Assembly (NCBI RefSeq): GCF_007745175.1
Contig: NZ_CP036271.1
Location: forward strand, 2,252,154-2,316,153
From: Caulifigura coniformis
Lineage (GTDB): Bacteria; Planctomycetota; Planctomycetia; Planctomycetales; Planctomycetaceae
Reading direction: 5' to 3'
DNA: 64,000 nt
Part shown: piece by piece, positions 26,803 through 35,864 of the stretch
Position numbering within the stretch: the first letter of the stretch is position 1
How the letters are laid out: each line of letters opens with the position of its first letter
Translations under genes and position numbers: made by a program
The notes under the pieces: generated by a model
Databases searched by the model: none
What the model was told of the DNA's origin: nothing
Seen by the model: only the letters and a program-made list of their open reading frames with translations

Positions 26803-27333
26803 TTACGCCACCTTGATCGTGGCTTCGCCCTTCTTCCAGTTGCACGGGCACAGCTCGTCCGACTGCACCGCGTCCAGCACCCGCAGCACTTCGTCGACGC
26901 TCCGGCCGACACTCAGCGGATATGATGCGGCCCACTGGATCACGCCGTTCGGATCCACCAGGAACGTCGAACGCAGGCAGACGTTTTCCACCGGGTCAAC
27001 GATCCCCAGGTCGAACGCCAGCCGCTGCGCGCCGATGAGCGGGTACTTCAGACCCTTCAGGTCGTCGTGCGACTTGCACCACGCGAGGTGCGAGTACTCG
27101 TTGTCCGTGCTCCCGCCGACCACGTCGCAGTCGCGGTCATTGAAGTCCGCCAGCCGGCGATTGAACTCCACCAGCTCCGTCGGGCAGATGAACGTGAAAT
27201 CCTTGGGATAGAAGAAGTACACCGTCCAGCGGCCGGTCGACTTCTCGTTGGACACCGTGGTCAGCGACTTGTCGTTGCTGCCAACACAAGCCTTTGCGGA
27301 AAAGGTCGGAAACTTCTGTCCCACATTCAGCAT
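26803..27333 (-). CDS. ahpC: AhpC/Prx-type peroxiredoxin
   Basis: A 176-residue 2-Cys peroxiredoxin. The peroxidatic C50 is in DFTFICPTE. The C-terminal pair C162/C164 in DELCPCNWKKGE closely resembles the resolving pair of Mycobacterium tuberculosis AhpC (C174/C176), the form reduced by AhpD rather than AhpF. It reduces hydrogen peroxide, organic peroxides and peroxynitrite in the cytoplasm. The gene is divergent from an OxyR-type regulator 237 bases away and followed by ahpD, so OxyR control is likely. Downstream there is a palindromic repeat and a strong terminator. Confidence 0.92.
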   Translation of the reverse strand: MLNVGQKFPTFSAKACVGSNDKSLTTVSNEKSTGRWTVYFFYPKDFTFICPTELVEFNRRLADFNDRDCDVVGGSTDNEYSHLAWCKSHDDLKGLKYPLIGAQRLAFDLGIVDPVENVCLRSTFLVDPNGVIQWAASYPLSVGRSVDEVLRVLDAVQSDELCPCNWKKGEATIKVA

Positions 27334-27570
27334 CAGATTCTCTCCAGGTCGTTACTTGGTGTCCGGCCAACAGGCCGTCCGGGGGGCGTTTCGAAGATCA
27401 GGGTGCACAGGCGTCGTGCCTGCATCGAGCGTCCAGAAAGCCCTGCGTCGACGTGACGCCAGGCGAGCCAACCGGCGTCTCCCTTTCGCAAGCTTCAATC
27501 GTGGACATCTTAGGCCCACCCACCCATAATTCAACAGGGCATCACGTTATACTTTCAATAAGCACTGCTA
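27334..27570. promoter_or_regulatory. Divergent ahpC / oxyR control region
   Basis: 237 bases between two divergent starts. The part next to oxyR is notably AT-rich for this genome. TTATACTTTCAATAA (27547-27561) is a near-perfect inverted repeat (TTAT..ATAA arms) ten bases before the oxyR ATG and is a candidate operator or promoter core. Exact -35/-10 boxes cannot be fixed by eye. Confidence 0.45.
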
Positions 27571-28452
27571 ATGGACCTGCCGTCTCTTCGGGCCATCCTC
27601 AAAATCGCTGAACGGGGCAGCTTCTCTCAAGCCGCCCGCGATCTCGGAGTCACCCAGCCCGCCATCAGCCAGCAGGTCGGCAAGCTCGAAACCGAGCTCG
27701 GACGCAGCCTGTTCGAGCGCCAGGGACGCCGCGTCACGCTGACCGAAGCCGGCGACAAACTCCGACGCCACGCGGAGCAGATCGTCGCCCTCGCCGACGA
27801 CGCGCGAAGGATCGTCACGGACGACGGCGAGACGGGGAAAATCGTCATCGGCGCGATCCCTACCATCGCCCCCTATCTGCTCCCCGAGGTTCTTTGCGCA
27901 TTCCGCGACGCCTGTCCCCGGGCCCAGGTCGAAGTCCACGAGGAAGTCACCGCCAGCCTCCTGCAACGCTGTGCCAACGGCGAAATCGACCTCGGCCTGC
28001 TCGCGCTCCCCGCCGAACGTCGCTATCTCCATCTCGAACGGCTCTACGACGAGGAACTGCTCCTTGTCGTCCAGGCGAGCCATCCCCTGGCCACGGCGCG
28101 AAAGGCCCGGCTCGAAGACCTCCAGGAAGAACCTTTCGTCCTCCTCGATGAGGCCCACTGCCTCTCCGGCGACATCCGCTCGTTCTGCCTGCGGAAGCGG
28201 TTCCAGCCTGTCACAACCGGCCGAACCACCCAGCTCGCCACCGTGCAGGAACTCGTCGCCCTCGGGCACGGGGTGTCGCTGATCCCCGAGATGGCCCGGC
28301 GTCGCGACGCCGACCCCAGGCGCATCTACCGCTCCCTTGATGGCGTCCGCCCGAAACGAACGATCGCCATGTGCTGGAACCCCGACCGCTACCAGTCAAA
28401 GCTGATGAAAAGCCTGATCAGCCAGCTTCGCAGGCTCTCACCCTCGCCATGA
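27571..28452 (+). CDS. oxyR: LysR-family regulator, OxyR type
   Basis: A 293-residue protein. The N-terminal helix-turn-helix reads FSQAARDLGVTQPAISQQVG (residues 18-37). The effector domain contains C197 and C206 in EAHCLSGDIRSFC; the nine-residue separation and HCL...FC context match C199/C208 of E. coli OxyR, the pair that forms the peroxide-sensing disulfide. Divergent placement from ahpC-ahpD is the usual OxyR arrangement. The short N-terminal MDLPSLRAILKIAERGSFSQ is standard for LysR proteins. It should activate ahpC on oxidation and repress its own gene, which follows family knowledge and was not read directly. Confidence 0.88.
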   Translation: MDLPSLRAILKIAERGSFSQAARDLGVTQPAISQQVGKLETELGRSLFERQGRRVTLTEAGDKLRRHAEQIVALADDARRIVTDDGETGKIVIGAIPTIAPYLLPEVLCAFRDACPRAQVEVHEEVTASLLQRCANGEIDLGLLALPAERRYLHLERLYDEELLLVVQASHPLATARKARLEDLQEEPFVLLDEAHCLSGDIRSFCLRKRFQPVTTGRTTQLATVQELVALGHGVSLIPEMARRRDADPRRIYRSLDGVRPKRTIAMCWNPDRYQSKLMKSLISQLRRLSPSP

Positions 28453-28504
28453 CAGCGGACGTCGAAGCGCCGCAGGCCGAGTCTCGAGCCTGCGACCTCT
28501 TCGA

Positions 28505-29404
28505 TCAAACACCCGCCAGCCCCGCCACCGCTTCCGTCACTCCCTTCGTCGCCTCCGTCAGCCGCTCGTAGTCCAGCGTCTCCGGCGTATCGCTCGCTTC
28601 GTGGTAATTCGGGTTCCGCAGGAAACTCGTGTCGGTAATCATCAGCGCCCGGTAACCCTGATCCCAGAACGAACTGTTGTCCGAACGGCGGATCTCCTGG
28701 ATCGATTCCGGCAGCGCCACAGTAAACAGTGGCATCTTCGAGCCTCGCTTGAACCCCCGCCGAAACGGCCAGAGCAGCCCGGCCGATTTCGGGTTCCCGA
28801 CGGCCGCCAGGAAGTTCGCCCGCTTCGGAAACAGCCACCGCAGCCCCTTCGGAATGCCCGGCGGAATCGACTGGCTCCCCGGCGCGTCGCTGTAGAACCC
28901 GACCATCTCCAGCGACAGCATCGCGTGAATCTTCTCCTCCCGCTGTCGACACCTCCGCGCGTGAATCTGGCTCCCCATCGAGTTCAGGTTGAAATAGGGC
29001 GGCTCTTCGCACGTCAGGGCAATGAAACGCAACGTCCTCTGGCATGTCCGACCGGCCAGCGCCCGCGCCACCTCAATCAACATCGCGACGGCCGATGCAT
29101 TGTCGTCCGCCCCGGGCGTGCACAAGAGACTGTCGTAATGCGCCGCCACGATCACGATCTCGTCCGGCCGCTTCGTCCCCTTCCGCTCGACGATCAGGTT
29201 CCACACCGGCGCCCCCAGCGCCTCGTATTCCTCGCGGGCGACGGCATCCCCAGCGGCCGACAGTTCGCGCTCGATGTAGGCCGACGCCGCGTGCAGTGCC
29301 TCGGGCTTCACCGGCGGCCGGGGCCCGATCACCCCCGCCAGCATGTCGACATGCCGGAAGAGACGCCCACGAAGCGCATCCGAAGTCTCGAACGTGTCTG
29401 ACAA
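28505..29404 (-). CDS. M28-family metallopeptidase
   Basis: A 299-residue zinc peptidase. Metal ligands are visible in order: H89 and D91 in VAAHYDS, D100 in PGADDNASAVA, the catalytic/ligand Glu pair in TCEEPP (133-134), and a late His in NPNYHEASDTPETLDY. The protein has no signal peptide, so a cytoplasmic or membrane-peripheral aminopeptidase-like role is likely. The start appears to be TTG 29404, because an in-frame TGA lies upstream with no ATG/GTG between; ATG 29344 is the alternative but would remove the conserved first helix. The gene converges on oxyR. Confidence 0.82.
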   Translation of the reverse strand: MSDTFETSDALRGRLFRHVDMLAGVIGPRPPVKPEALHAASAYIERELSAAGDAVAREEYEALGAPVWNLIVERKGTKRPDEIVIVAAHYDSLLCTPGADDNASAVAMLIEVARALAGRTCQRTLRFIALTCEEPPYFNLNSMGSQIHARRCRQREEKIHAMLSLEMVGFYSDAPGSQSIPPGIPKGLRWLFPKRANFLAAVGNPKSAGLLWPFRRGFKRGSKMPLFTVALPESIQEIRRSDNSSFWDQGYRALMITDTSFLRNPNYHEASDTPETLDYERLTEATKGVTEAVAGLAGV

Positions 29405-29687
29405 CTGGCCACCTTGTGCTGAGCCGACCGTCGTTCCCTGTCCTCCCTCCCATCATAGCGCCCCGGGAACGCCTGAGACCGATTCTCCACCAACCAGGTC
29501 AGCTCGAGCGGGGGACGTCAGCCCCTGATCAATCCCGCGACCGGCCCCGGTCAGGCACGCGGTCGGACGGCCCCACTTCCCTCGCGCCCGCCCCGACATC
29601 GGTCACTTCGATCGATTTGCCCATTGGCGTTTTCCGTGTCGCCGCTATTGTTCTCCGCATGTTCAGCTCCCGCGAATTGCTCCACGA

Positions 29688-30899
29688 ATGAAACCTGCGG
29701 CCTGGACGTCGAGCGACGTCCTGCTTCTGATCGCTCTGATCGCCCTCGCTCTCAACCTCCGCTCCCCCTTCACAGCCGTCGCCCCGATCGTCGGTGAGAT
29801 TCAGGCGGAACTGCAGATCAACAAAACGGTGGCCGGCCTGCTCACCAGCATTCCGGTCCTCTGTTTCGGGCTGCTCGCCCCCGTCGCCTCGCGCTGTATC
29901 GCCCGCACGTCCGTCGAAACCTCGATCCTGATCTCGCTGTCCGGTGTCCTTGCGGGAATCATGCTCCGATCCGCTGGAGGCGTCTCGCTGGCACTGGCCG
30001 GAACATTCCTGATCGGAGCGTCGATCACCATCGGCAATATCGTCAGTCTGGTCCTCATCGCCCGCGACTTCCCCGCCCGCGCCGCCGCCGTCATGGGCCT
30101 CTACACCTCCGCACTCAACGTCGGCCCCATGCTCACCGCCGCCTTGTCCGAGCCGCTGGCCAAAGCGATCGGCTGGCGTTGGGCGCTCGTCTCCTGGGGC
30201 CTCCTCGCCATTGCCGCTCTCGTGCTCTGGTGGCGGGTCATCGTTCGTCGCCGGATCGCAAGGAGCGTTCTCGATCCCCAGGCGACCGCGGCCCTGCAGA
30301 ACGCCACGCCCCCCGTCGCCAGCGCCACCCACGTCCTGCGCCGTCCCGTCGTCTGGCTGCTCGTCGCCGGCTTCGCAGCCCATCTCTTCATCTATTACGG
30401 ACTCGCCGCCTGGCTTCCTGAATACCTGCAGCAGGCGGCACGCATGTCCCCCACTCGCGCCGGCCTCGCGACGGCGTTCTTCCAGTTGTTCGCCCTGGCC
30501 GGCACTCTCGGAGTGCCGGCGCTCTCCGCCACCGGCCGTTTCGCGCGCTCCACGCTGCTCCTCGTCATCGCCATCGCCTGGCTCGCCACCACTCTCGGAC
30601 TCCTGCTCGCTCCCGCACTCTGGCCCGCCTGGTGCATGACCGGCGGCTTCGCCTCCGGCGGCGGAATCACCGTCATCTTCATGCTCGCCATGGCTGCCGC
30701 GAACGGACTCGACGAAAACCGCAACATCTCCGCCGCCGTCCAGGGACTCGGCTACCTCATTGCTGCCAGCGGCCCCGTGGCCGTCGGCGGAATCGCCGAG
30801 TGGACCGGCTCATGGGGCGGAGGCTTCGCTCTCATGACCGCCTGCGGAATCATGCTCGCCGTCGTGGCCCAGGCGCTCGCCCGCGTCGTCAACGCTTGA
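29688..30899 (+). CDS. MFS transporter, CynX/NimT-like
   Basis: A 403-residue integral-membrane protein with twelve hydrophobic helices. The first helix and loop (LIALIALALNLRSPFTAVAP) and ELQINKTVAGLLTSIPVLCFG match the cyanate/2-nitroimidazole transporter branch (CynX, NimT/YeaN) of the major facilitator superfamily. Loops with Arg between helices 2-3 and 8-9 fit MFS topology. Substrate is unknown: the family covers anion and drug export. Stand-alone gene, no adjacent cyanase. Confidence 0.82.
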   Translation: MKPAAWTSSDVLLLIALIALALNLRSPFTAVAPIVGEIQAELQINKTVAGLLTSIPVLCFGLLAPVASRCIARTSVETSILISLSGVLAGIMLRSAGGVSLALAGTFLIGASITIGNIVSLVLIARDFPARAAAVMGLYTSALNVGPMLTAALSEPLAKAIGWRWALVSWGLLAIAALVLWWRVIVRRRIARSVLDPQATAALQNATPPVASATHVLRRPVVWLLVAGFAAHLFIYYGLAAWLPEYLQQAARMSPTRAGLATAFFQLFALAGTLGVPALSATGRFARSTLLLVIAIAWLATTLGLLLAPALWPAWCMTGGFASGGGITVIFMLAMAAANGLDENRNISAAVQGLGYLIAASGPVAVGGIAEWTGSWGGGFALMTACGIMLAVVAQALARVVNA

Positions 30900-31016
30900 G
30901 ACCGAATCCCGATACGATTCAACCCATAGACAGCACTCGCAACCCACAGGTACTGTGTTGTCATTGCTGATGGAACGTTGTTGAAGGTCCTGGGTCGGCC
31001 CCGATTGCTCTGGGTC

Positions 31017-31949
31017 ATGGACATCTTCCTCCGTCCGCCGTCTGCGTCCTGGGAGGCCGTCTGTCTCCCTGATGTCCCCGGTGCAGCCATCTGGGCCTGG
31101 ATTCGCCCGCCCGCCGCTGCCTGTGGAATCATCTTCCAGATCTCGTATCACTCCTGCGAATCCTTTCCAGGCGTCTTCACCATCCGAAGGCTGCTCGATG
31201 CACTCGAAATCGACTGCCGGCTGACCCGCATGTGCTTCATCGGCGCCGAGTCGTTCGACGCCATGCAGGGCCTCAACCCGCAGCTCGATCTCCCCCTCTC
31301 GCCGCCAGCCCGGGGAGCCAATCCCTCGGCCACAGTCCACCTCGCCCCACCCACGGTTTTCGCCGCACCGCTCTCATCAACGCCGGCCCTCCGCCCCGCT
31401 CCCGCCGCGCGAGCGTTTGGCCTTCCTGCGCGCCAGCCCTGTGGACACGCCGCGGAGGCGATGTACCACACCATCGAGTCCGACTGGCATGCGATTCAGA
31501 TCCTCGAATCCAAAAACCTCATCCTCCGCAACCAGCTCAATGCGTCGCTCAGCCGGATGCTGGCGTTCAACCGCGAGATGAGCCCGGACGAACGCAACGC
31601 CTCCGACACCCAGGATCACCGCGACTGGCAGGAAGCGCGCCGCTGGATCCGCGACGGGGCAGCGATCCTCGCTCGCATCGTCCGCGCTCACGATATCGGC
31701 ACGACGAGCGCCGCCGGAGTGCGGAACCGCTTCGACGATCTCATCGGCCAGTTCATCACGCCCCGCCGGCCGCTCGAGAACCTCGCCGCCGTCCAGCACC
31801 TGTTCGAAGTCCACCGCAAGACGGTGCAGTCGCTCAACACCGAAATGCAGTCCGCGCACCACGGTCCGGCCCGCGACGGCGAATCGAAGGCCCAGGCCGT
31901 CATGGCCCGCGTCCGCGTCAAAGTTCAGGCCGCCCGAGGAAAGCGATAG
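31017..31949 (+). CDS. Hypothetical protein, helical C-terminal half
   Basis: An open frame of 310 residues from ATG 31017 (TTG 30978 and later ATGs at 31263 and about 31461 are possible). The first ~145 residues are Pro/Ala-rich with scattered Cys and Trp and may partly be non-coding. From MYHTIESDWHAIQILE the protein is a well-behaved mix of amphipathic helices (SKNLILRNQLNASLSRMLAF, RPLENLAAVQHLFEVHRKTV) ending KVQAARGKR. I do not recognise a family and no neighbour clarifies it. The C-terminal part is the more reliable one. Confidence 0.5.
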   Translation: MDIFLRPPSASWEAVCLPDVPGAAIWAWIRPPAAACGIIFQISYHSCESFPGVFTIRRLLDALEIDCRLTRMCFIGAESFDAMQGLNPQLDLPLSPPARGANPSATVHLAPPTVFAAPLSSTPALRPAPAARAFGLPARQPCGHAAEAMYHTIESDWHAIQILESKNLILRNQLNASLSRMLAFNREMSPDERNASDTQDHRDWQEARRWIRDGAAILARIVRAHDIGTTSAAGVRNRFDDLIGQFITPRRPLENLAAVQHLFEVHRKTVQSLNTEMQSAHHGPARDGESKAQAVMARVRVKVQAARGKR

Positions 31950-32052
31950 ACCTCCCTGAACGAAAATTGCCTCGTGACGTGCGTCCAGGGCCGGTAGGAT
32001 CATGTCGACGCTCGCTCCGTGTCTTCGATGACTCTCACCGACCCAGCACATT

Positions 32053-33474
32053 GTGGCCAGGAATCACTCCGGAGTCCGAACCTCCACGCGGCTCTCGCGC
32101 CGCAATTGGCTTGCGGGAACGCTCGCGGCCCTGCGAGTTTCGATCGGTGCAGCGCCGGCGGGCCTGAACGCCGCGGCCCCCTCCAGCTTCCCCGGCTTCG
32201 GCCGGGCGAAATCCGTCCTGATGATTTATGCGAGCGGCGGACAAAGCCAGCTCGATCTGTGGGACCCCAAGCCGGCCGCGCCCGTTGAAGTCCGCGGGGC
32301 ATTCTCGCCGATCTCCACCGCCGTCCCGGGAGTGCAGTTCTGCGAGCACCTGCCTTTAACCGCACGCGTCGCGGACCGGCTCACCGTCGTCCGCAGCATG
32401 TCGCACGAAGACACGGACCACGGATCGGCCACATACCTCACGCTCACCGGGCACTACCACGCCCGCCGCTCCGCCAACCCGCCCCCCGCGCCGTTCGACC
32501 TCCCCACCTTCGGGGCCGTAGTGAAGAAGGTCCGCCCCTCGCCGCGCCATCCTTATTCGGCCGTCCACATCAACGCCCCCGCCCTCGTCCCCATCCTCCC
32601 GGCCCCGGGCCAGAACGCCGGCTGTCTCGGAGCAAAATTCGCCCCGCTCATGCTTGGCGATGTCTCCGGCGAAACCGTTCCGCTGGAAGGCCTCGACCCG
32701 CTCGAGGATCTCTCCACAACTCGCTCCGCCCGGCGCCGCTCACTCCTCCGCGCCGTCGAAGAGTCCGCGACGCCCTGGAACGTCACGGAGATGCATCGGC
32801 TCGATAGCCACTACGACCAGGCCTATCGCCTGCTTGATTCGCCCCAGACGCAGCGGGCCTTCGACCTTTCGAGAGAACCGGACGCCGTTCGCGAACGATA
32901 CGGTCGTAACCAGTCCGGCCAGGCCTGCCTGCTGGCACGCCGGCTCGTGGAAGCGGAGGTCCCATGGATCAACGTCATCTGGTCTCCCAGCAATCGCGGA
33001 CAGGACACCCAGCCCGATCGCACGGATGCCTACGGGTGGGACACCCACAACGACATCTTCGATGCGCTTGAGAACCGCCTGCTGCCGCGCTTCGATCAGG
33101 GCTTCTCGGCGCTGATCGAAGATCTCGACCAGCGCGGGCTGCTCGAGCAGACGCTCGTCGTCTGCATGGGGGAGTTTGGCCGGGCCCCTCTCGTCGCACT
33201 CGAGCCGCGCTTTGCCGGAGCGACTCCCGGCCGAAAACATTGGGCCGCCGCCTACTCGATCGTGATGGCCGGCGCTGGCGTGGCCCGTGGAGCAACGTAC
33301 GGCGCGACCGATCGACACGGCGCCGCTGTTCGCAGCAACCCCATCGGCCCCTGGGACGTCTCCGCCACCATGTTTGCGGCGCTCGGCATCGACCACTCCC
33401 AGGAACTCCACGATCTCACCGGCCGCCCCTTCTCCCTCGCCACCGGCCGCCCCATCACCGGCCTCTATTCCTGA
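32053..33474 (+). CDS. DUF1501 protein with twin-arginine signal
   Basis: A 473-residue protein that begins at GTG 32053. SRRNWLAGTLAAL near the N-terminus is a twin-arginine (Tat) motif followed by a hydrophobic stretch. The body has the DUF1501/sulfatase-like pattern: SVLMIYASGGQSQLDLWDPK, AVPGVQFCEHLPLTARVADR, YGWDTHNDIF, LVVCMGEFGRAP and GRKHWAAAYSIVMAGAG. DUF1501 proteins are abundant in planctomycetes, usually with a DUF1549/DUF1553 partner, and their function is unproven. Here the partner gene starts 660 bases downstream after a repeat-rich gap rather than adjacent. Confidence 0.88.
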   Translation: MARNHSGVRTSTRLSRRNWLAGTLAALRVSIGAAPAGLNAAAPSSFPGFGRAKSVLMIYASGGQSQLDLWDPKPAAPVEVRGAFSPISTAVPGVQFCEHLPLTARVADRLTVVRSMSHEDTDHGSATYLTLTGHYHARRSANPPPAPFDLPTFGAVVKKVRPSPRHPYSAVHINAPALVPILPAPGQNAGCLGAKFAPLMLGDVSGETVPLEGLDPLEDLSTTRSARRRSLLRAVEESATPWNVTEMHRLDSHYDQAYRLLDSPQTQRAFDLSREPDAVRERYGRNQSGQACLLARRLVEAEVPWINVIWSPSNRGQDTQPDRTDAYGWDTHNDIFDALENRLLPRFDQGFSALIEDLDQRGLLEQTLVVCMGEFGRAPLVALEPRFAGATPGRKHWAAAYSIVMAGAGVARGATYGATDRHGAAVRSNPIGPWDVSATMFAALGIDHSQELHDLTGRPFSLATGRPITGLYS

Positions 33475-33503
33475 ACTCGTTGCCCGCCTGTGGAGTTCGC
33501 TGC

Positions 33504-33522
33504 CGACGCTGCCAGCGTCGGT
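33504..33522. terminator. Hairpin after DUF1501 gene
   Basis: CCGACGCT GCC AGCGTCGG is a perfect 8-bp stem with a 3-base loop, 30 bases past the stop codon. No T-run follows, so termination is plausible but not certain. Confidence 0.5.
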
Positions 33523-33640
33523 GAACCGCAAAGTCCGGCGCCGGGTTCTCTGGACGTCGCCTCACGTCGCGGGGCTCGAAGCGGGCGAGGCCTGTCGGCC
33601 TCACCTGTTGAAGGCCCTTTGCGGCGGGCTGATGGGCGAT

Positions 33641-33734
33641 GTGTGACGACCTGTGACGGAGACCTGTGACAGCAGAAATTGGTCTGAACCCCTGGGGATT
33701 CGTGACCTGTGACAGCTGTGACAGCTGTGACGAG
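33641..33734. repeat. TGTGAC array, copy 2
   Basis: TGTGAC at 33642, 33652 and 33665, a spacer of about 40 bases, then a run of CTGTGACAG units at 9-base spacing (about 33707, 33716, 33725) ending in GAG. Same layout as 21421-21509. Confidence 0.8.
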
Positions 33735-33786
33735 TTTTTGGAGGTCATTTGCCCTCCGACTCGCCCGGTGATCACTCGTCAGTCTC

Positions 33787-33832
33787 CAATTGCGAAAGAA
33801 CGAACTCTCTCCCAGTCCGGGAGAGGTTGCGC
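33787..33832. repeat. Conserved tail downstream of TGTGAC array, copy 2
   Basis: CAATTGCGAAAGAACGAACT, then a CTCT run and GAGAGGTTGCGC. It matches 21561-21605 at most positions. Confidence 0.65.
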
Positions 33833-34133
33833 GCGGGGCGGAATCGAACGTGCCAGGGTATCAGGGGCTCTGTTCGGATCACTGTGGGGCCGGATCGCCA
33901 TGGAGGGGCAGGAACCTGGGACGATTCCCAGCGGCGTGACGGCCAGATGTGTCATCGCCTCACCAACGAACATCACTGCCGATCCGGTCCTCCCCGATTT
34001 TCCAGGTTTCCTCCCAACGCTCCCCCCCATTTCCTCGTACAAGCGGCGCGGATATCCTGTAGAGCTGACGGGCGGGCGCCCCTCGACGGGTGATTTCGCC
34101 GCCTGTTCCCGGCGCTCTGCGGAGGTCACTGCG

Positions 34134-35795
34134 ATGGTCGTTCGGCGATGCGGGCTCTTCCTCAACTCAACACTCGCGGCCTTCCTCGCCCTGCAGGCGT
34201 CGCTCTTTGATCCCGGTCCCGCACTCATCGCGGCCGAAGCTCCTGCCAAAGCATCTTCGGAAGTCGCCCCGTCGGACGCCGCCCAGCGACTCGCCGACCG
34301 CATCGATGCCCTCATCGAAGCGCAATGGGCCAAAGACAACATCACCCCCGCCCCGGTCGCTGAAGACGCCGAGTTCCTCCGCCGGGCTTCTCTCGATCTC
34401 TGCGGCCGCATCCCCGCCGGGTCTGAAGTCCGCGACTTCATGGCCGATGCTTCGCCGGCCAAACGCCGCGCTGCGATCGACCGGATGCTCGATTCTCCGA
34501 CCTACATCGTCCACGCGACGAACCGCTGGCGGGAAGCGATGCTCCCCGAAGCCGATTCCGACGACATCCTCAAACGCATCGCCGTCCCCACCTTCGAATC
34601 GTGGCTCAGGTCCCGCATCGCCGAGAACCGCGACTACGCCGAAATCGTCCGCGAGATTCTCACCCTGCCGGTGGAGGGGGGAAACATGATGGAGGCGTTC
34701 AACCAGCCCGACGCATCCACCCCCGAAGCGTTCTACCGCGCCAAGCAGGCGAAGCCGGAAAACCTGGGAGCCGCCACTTCGCGTCTCTTCCTCGGTGTCC
34801 GACTCGAATGCGCCCAATGCCACGACCATCCCTTCGACAAGTGGAAGCGCGACGAGTTCTGGAGCTATGCCGCCTTCTTCTCCGAGTTTCAACAGCCAGC
34901 CGCAGGGCCCGTCACGGAAGCCCTCAAGAACGCCCTCACGCCCGACAAACACTCGCTCAAGATTCCCGACACCGAACAGGTGGTGAACGCGACTTACCTC
35001 GGAGGCCCGCAGCCCGAATGGACCGACCAGCAATCCGCGCGTGAGAAACTCGCCGACTGGATCACCTCCTCCGACAACCCGTGGTTTGCCCGCGCCGCGG
35101 CCAACCGCGTCTGGGCCCAGATGTTCGGCCAGGGGATCGTCGAACCGGTCGACGACTTCGGAGCCAACAATCCGCCCAGCCATCCGGAAGTCCTCGATGA
35201 ACTGGCGAAAGCGTTTGTCGAGAACAGGCACGATCTACGTTTCCTCGCCCGGGCCATCGCCCTCAGCAAGACGTACCAGCGCACCAGCCGGCGGACGGAT
35301 CTCTCACAGGACGCCCCCCGCACGTTCGCGCGGATGTCGGTTCGCGCCATGTCGCCCGAGCAGATTTTCGACAGTCTCGCCCAGGCGACCGGACGCTTCA
35401 CCTTCTTCGATCCCGAACAGCCGTTGAACTTCAGCAACGACCCCGCGCGGCAGGAGTTCCTGGAAACCTTCACCAACGACAGCGAGTCGACCGTCGAACG
35501 CCAGTCCACCATTCTTCAGGCGTTGACCCTGATGAACGGCTCGTTCGTCGCCTCCGCCACCGACATCGCCGCCAGCCAGTCGCTGACCGCCGTGATCGAA
35601 GCCCCGTTCCTCAACACGCCCGAACGGATTGAAGCGCTGTTCCTGGCCGCCCTCAGCCGGCCGCCCCACGCCGACGAACTCAGCCGATTTCAGGCGTACG
35701 TCGATTCCGGCGGCCCGGAACAGGATTCGAAGAAAGCGCTGGCGGATGTCTTCTGGGCTCTGCTGAACTCCAACGAGTTCGCACTCAATCACTGA
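34134..35795 (+). CDS. Secreted DUF1549/DUF1553 protein
   Basis: A 553-residue exported protein. GGAGGT seven bases before ATG 34134 sets the start, and a signal peptide follows (GLFLNSTLAAFLALQASL). The N-terminal DUF1549 part has EDAEFLRRASLDLCGRIP and DRMLDSPTYIVHATNRWREA; the central CAQCHDHPFDKWKRDEFWSY resembles a haem-like CxxCH motif; and the DUF1553 part has WFARAAANRVWAQMFGQGIV and DDFGANNPPSHPEVLDELA. Family proteins are usually encoded with DUF1501 partners and are of unknown function; the CxxCH suggests a cytochrome-like element. Standalone paralogues often carry an extra PSD1 cytochrome domain, absent here. Confidence 0.88.
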   Translation: MVVRRCGLFLNSTLAAFLALQASLFDPGPALIAAEAPAKASSEVAPSDAAQRLADRIDALIEAQWAKDNITPAPVAEDAEFLRRASLDLCGRIPAGSEVRDFMADASPAKRRAAIDRMLDSPTYIVHATNRWREAMLPEADSDDILKRIAVPTFESWLRSRIAENRDYAEIVREILTLPVEGGNMMEAFNQPDASTPEAFYRAKQAKPENLGAATSRLFLGVRLECAQCHDHPFDKWKRDEFWSYAAFFSEFQQPAAGPVTEALKNALTPDKHSLKIPDTEQVVNATYLGGPQPEWTDQQSAREKLADWITSSDNPWFARAAANRVWAQMFGQGIVEPVDDFGANNPPSHPEVLDELAKAFVENRHDLRFLARAIALSKTYQRTSRRTDLSQDAPRTFARMSVRAMSPEQIFDSLAQATGRFTFFDPEQPLNFSNDPARQEFLETFTNDSESTVERQSTILQALTLMNGSFVASATDIAASQSLTAVIEAPFLNTPERIEALFLAALSRPPHADELSRFQAYVDSGGPEQDSKKALADVFWALLNSNEFALNH

Positions 35796-35864
35796 ATCGA
35801 CAGAGAGCGGGATGCGTTCGCCGGCTGATCTCGCGATCCGAAAGCACACCCAGGATCTGGGGTC

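Larger units (their letters stand above)
33475..34133. other. Gene-free stretch with hairpin and TGTGAC array
   Basis: Contains a hairpin (33504-33522), a TGTGAC array (33641-33734) and its tail (33787-33832). The frame that reaches into the downstream DUF1549 gene from 33666 is open here but lacks protein-like character, and a strong ribosome binding site fixes the real start at 34134. Nothing else recognised. Confidence 0.6.

Noticed and set aside
31194-31949. Minus-strand ORFs across the hypothetical gene
   Set aside because: Antisense frames lack helical protein character shown by the plus-strand C-terminal half.
33666-34133. N-terminal extension of the DUF1549 ORF
   Set aside because: Runs through the TGTGAC repeats; GGAGGT and a signal peptide place the start at 34134.
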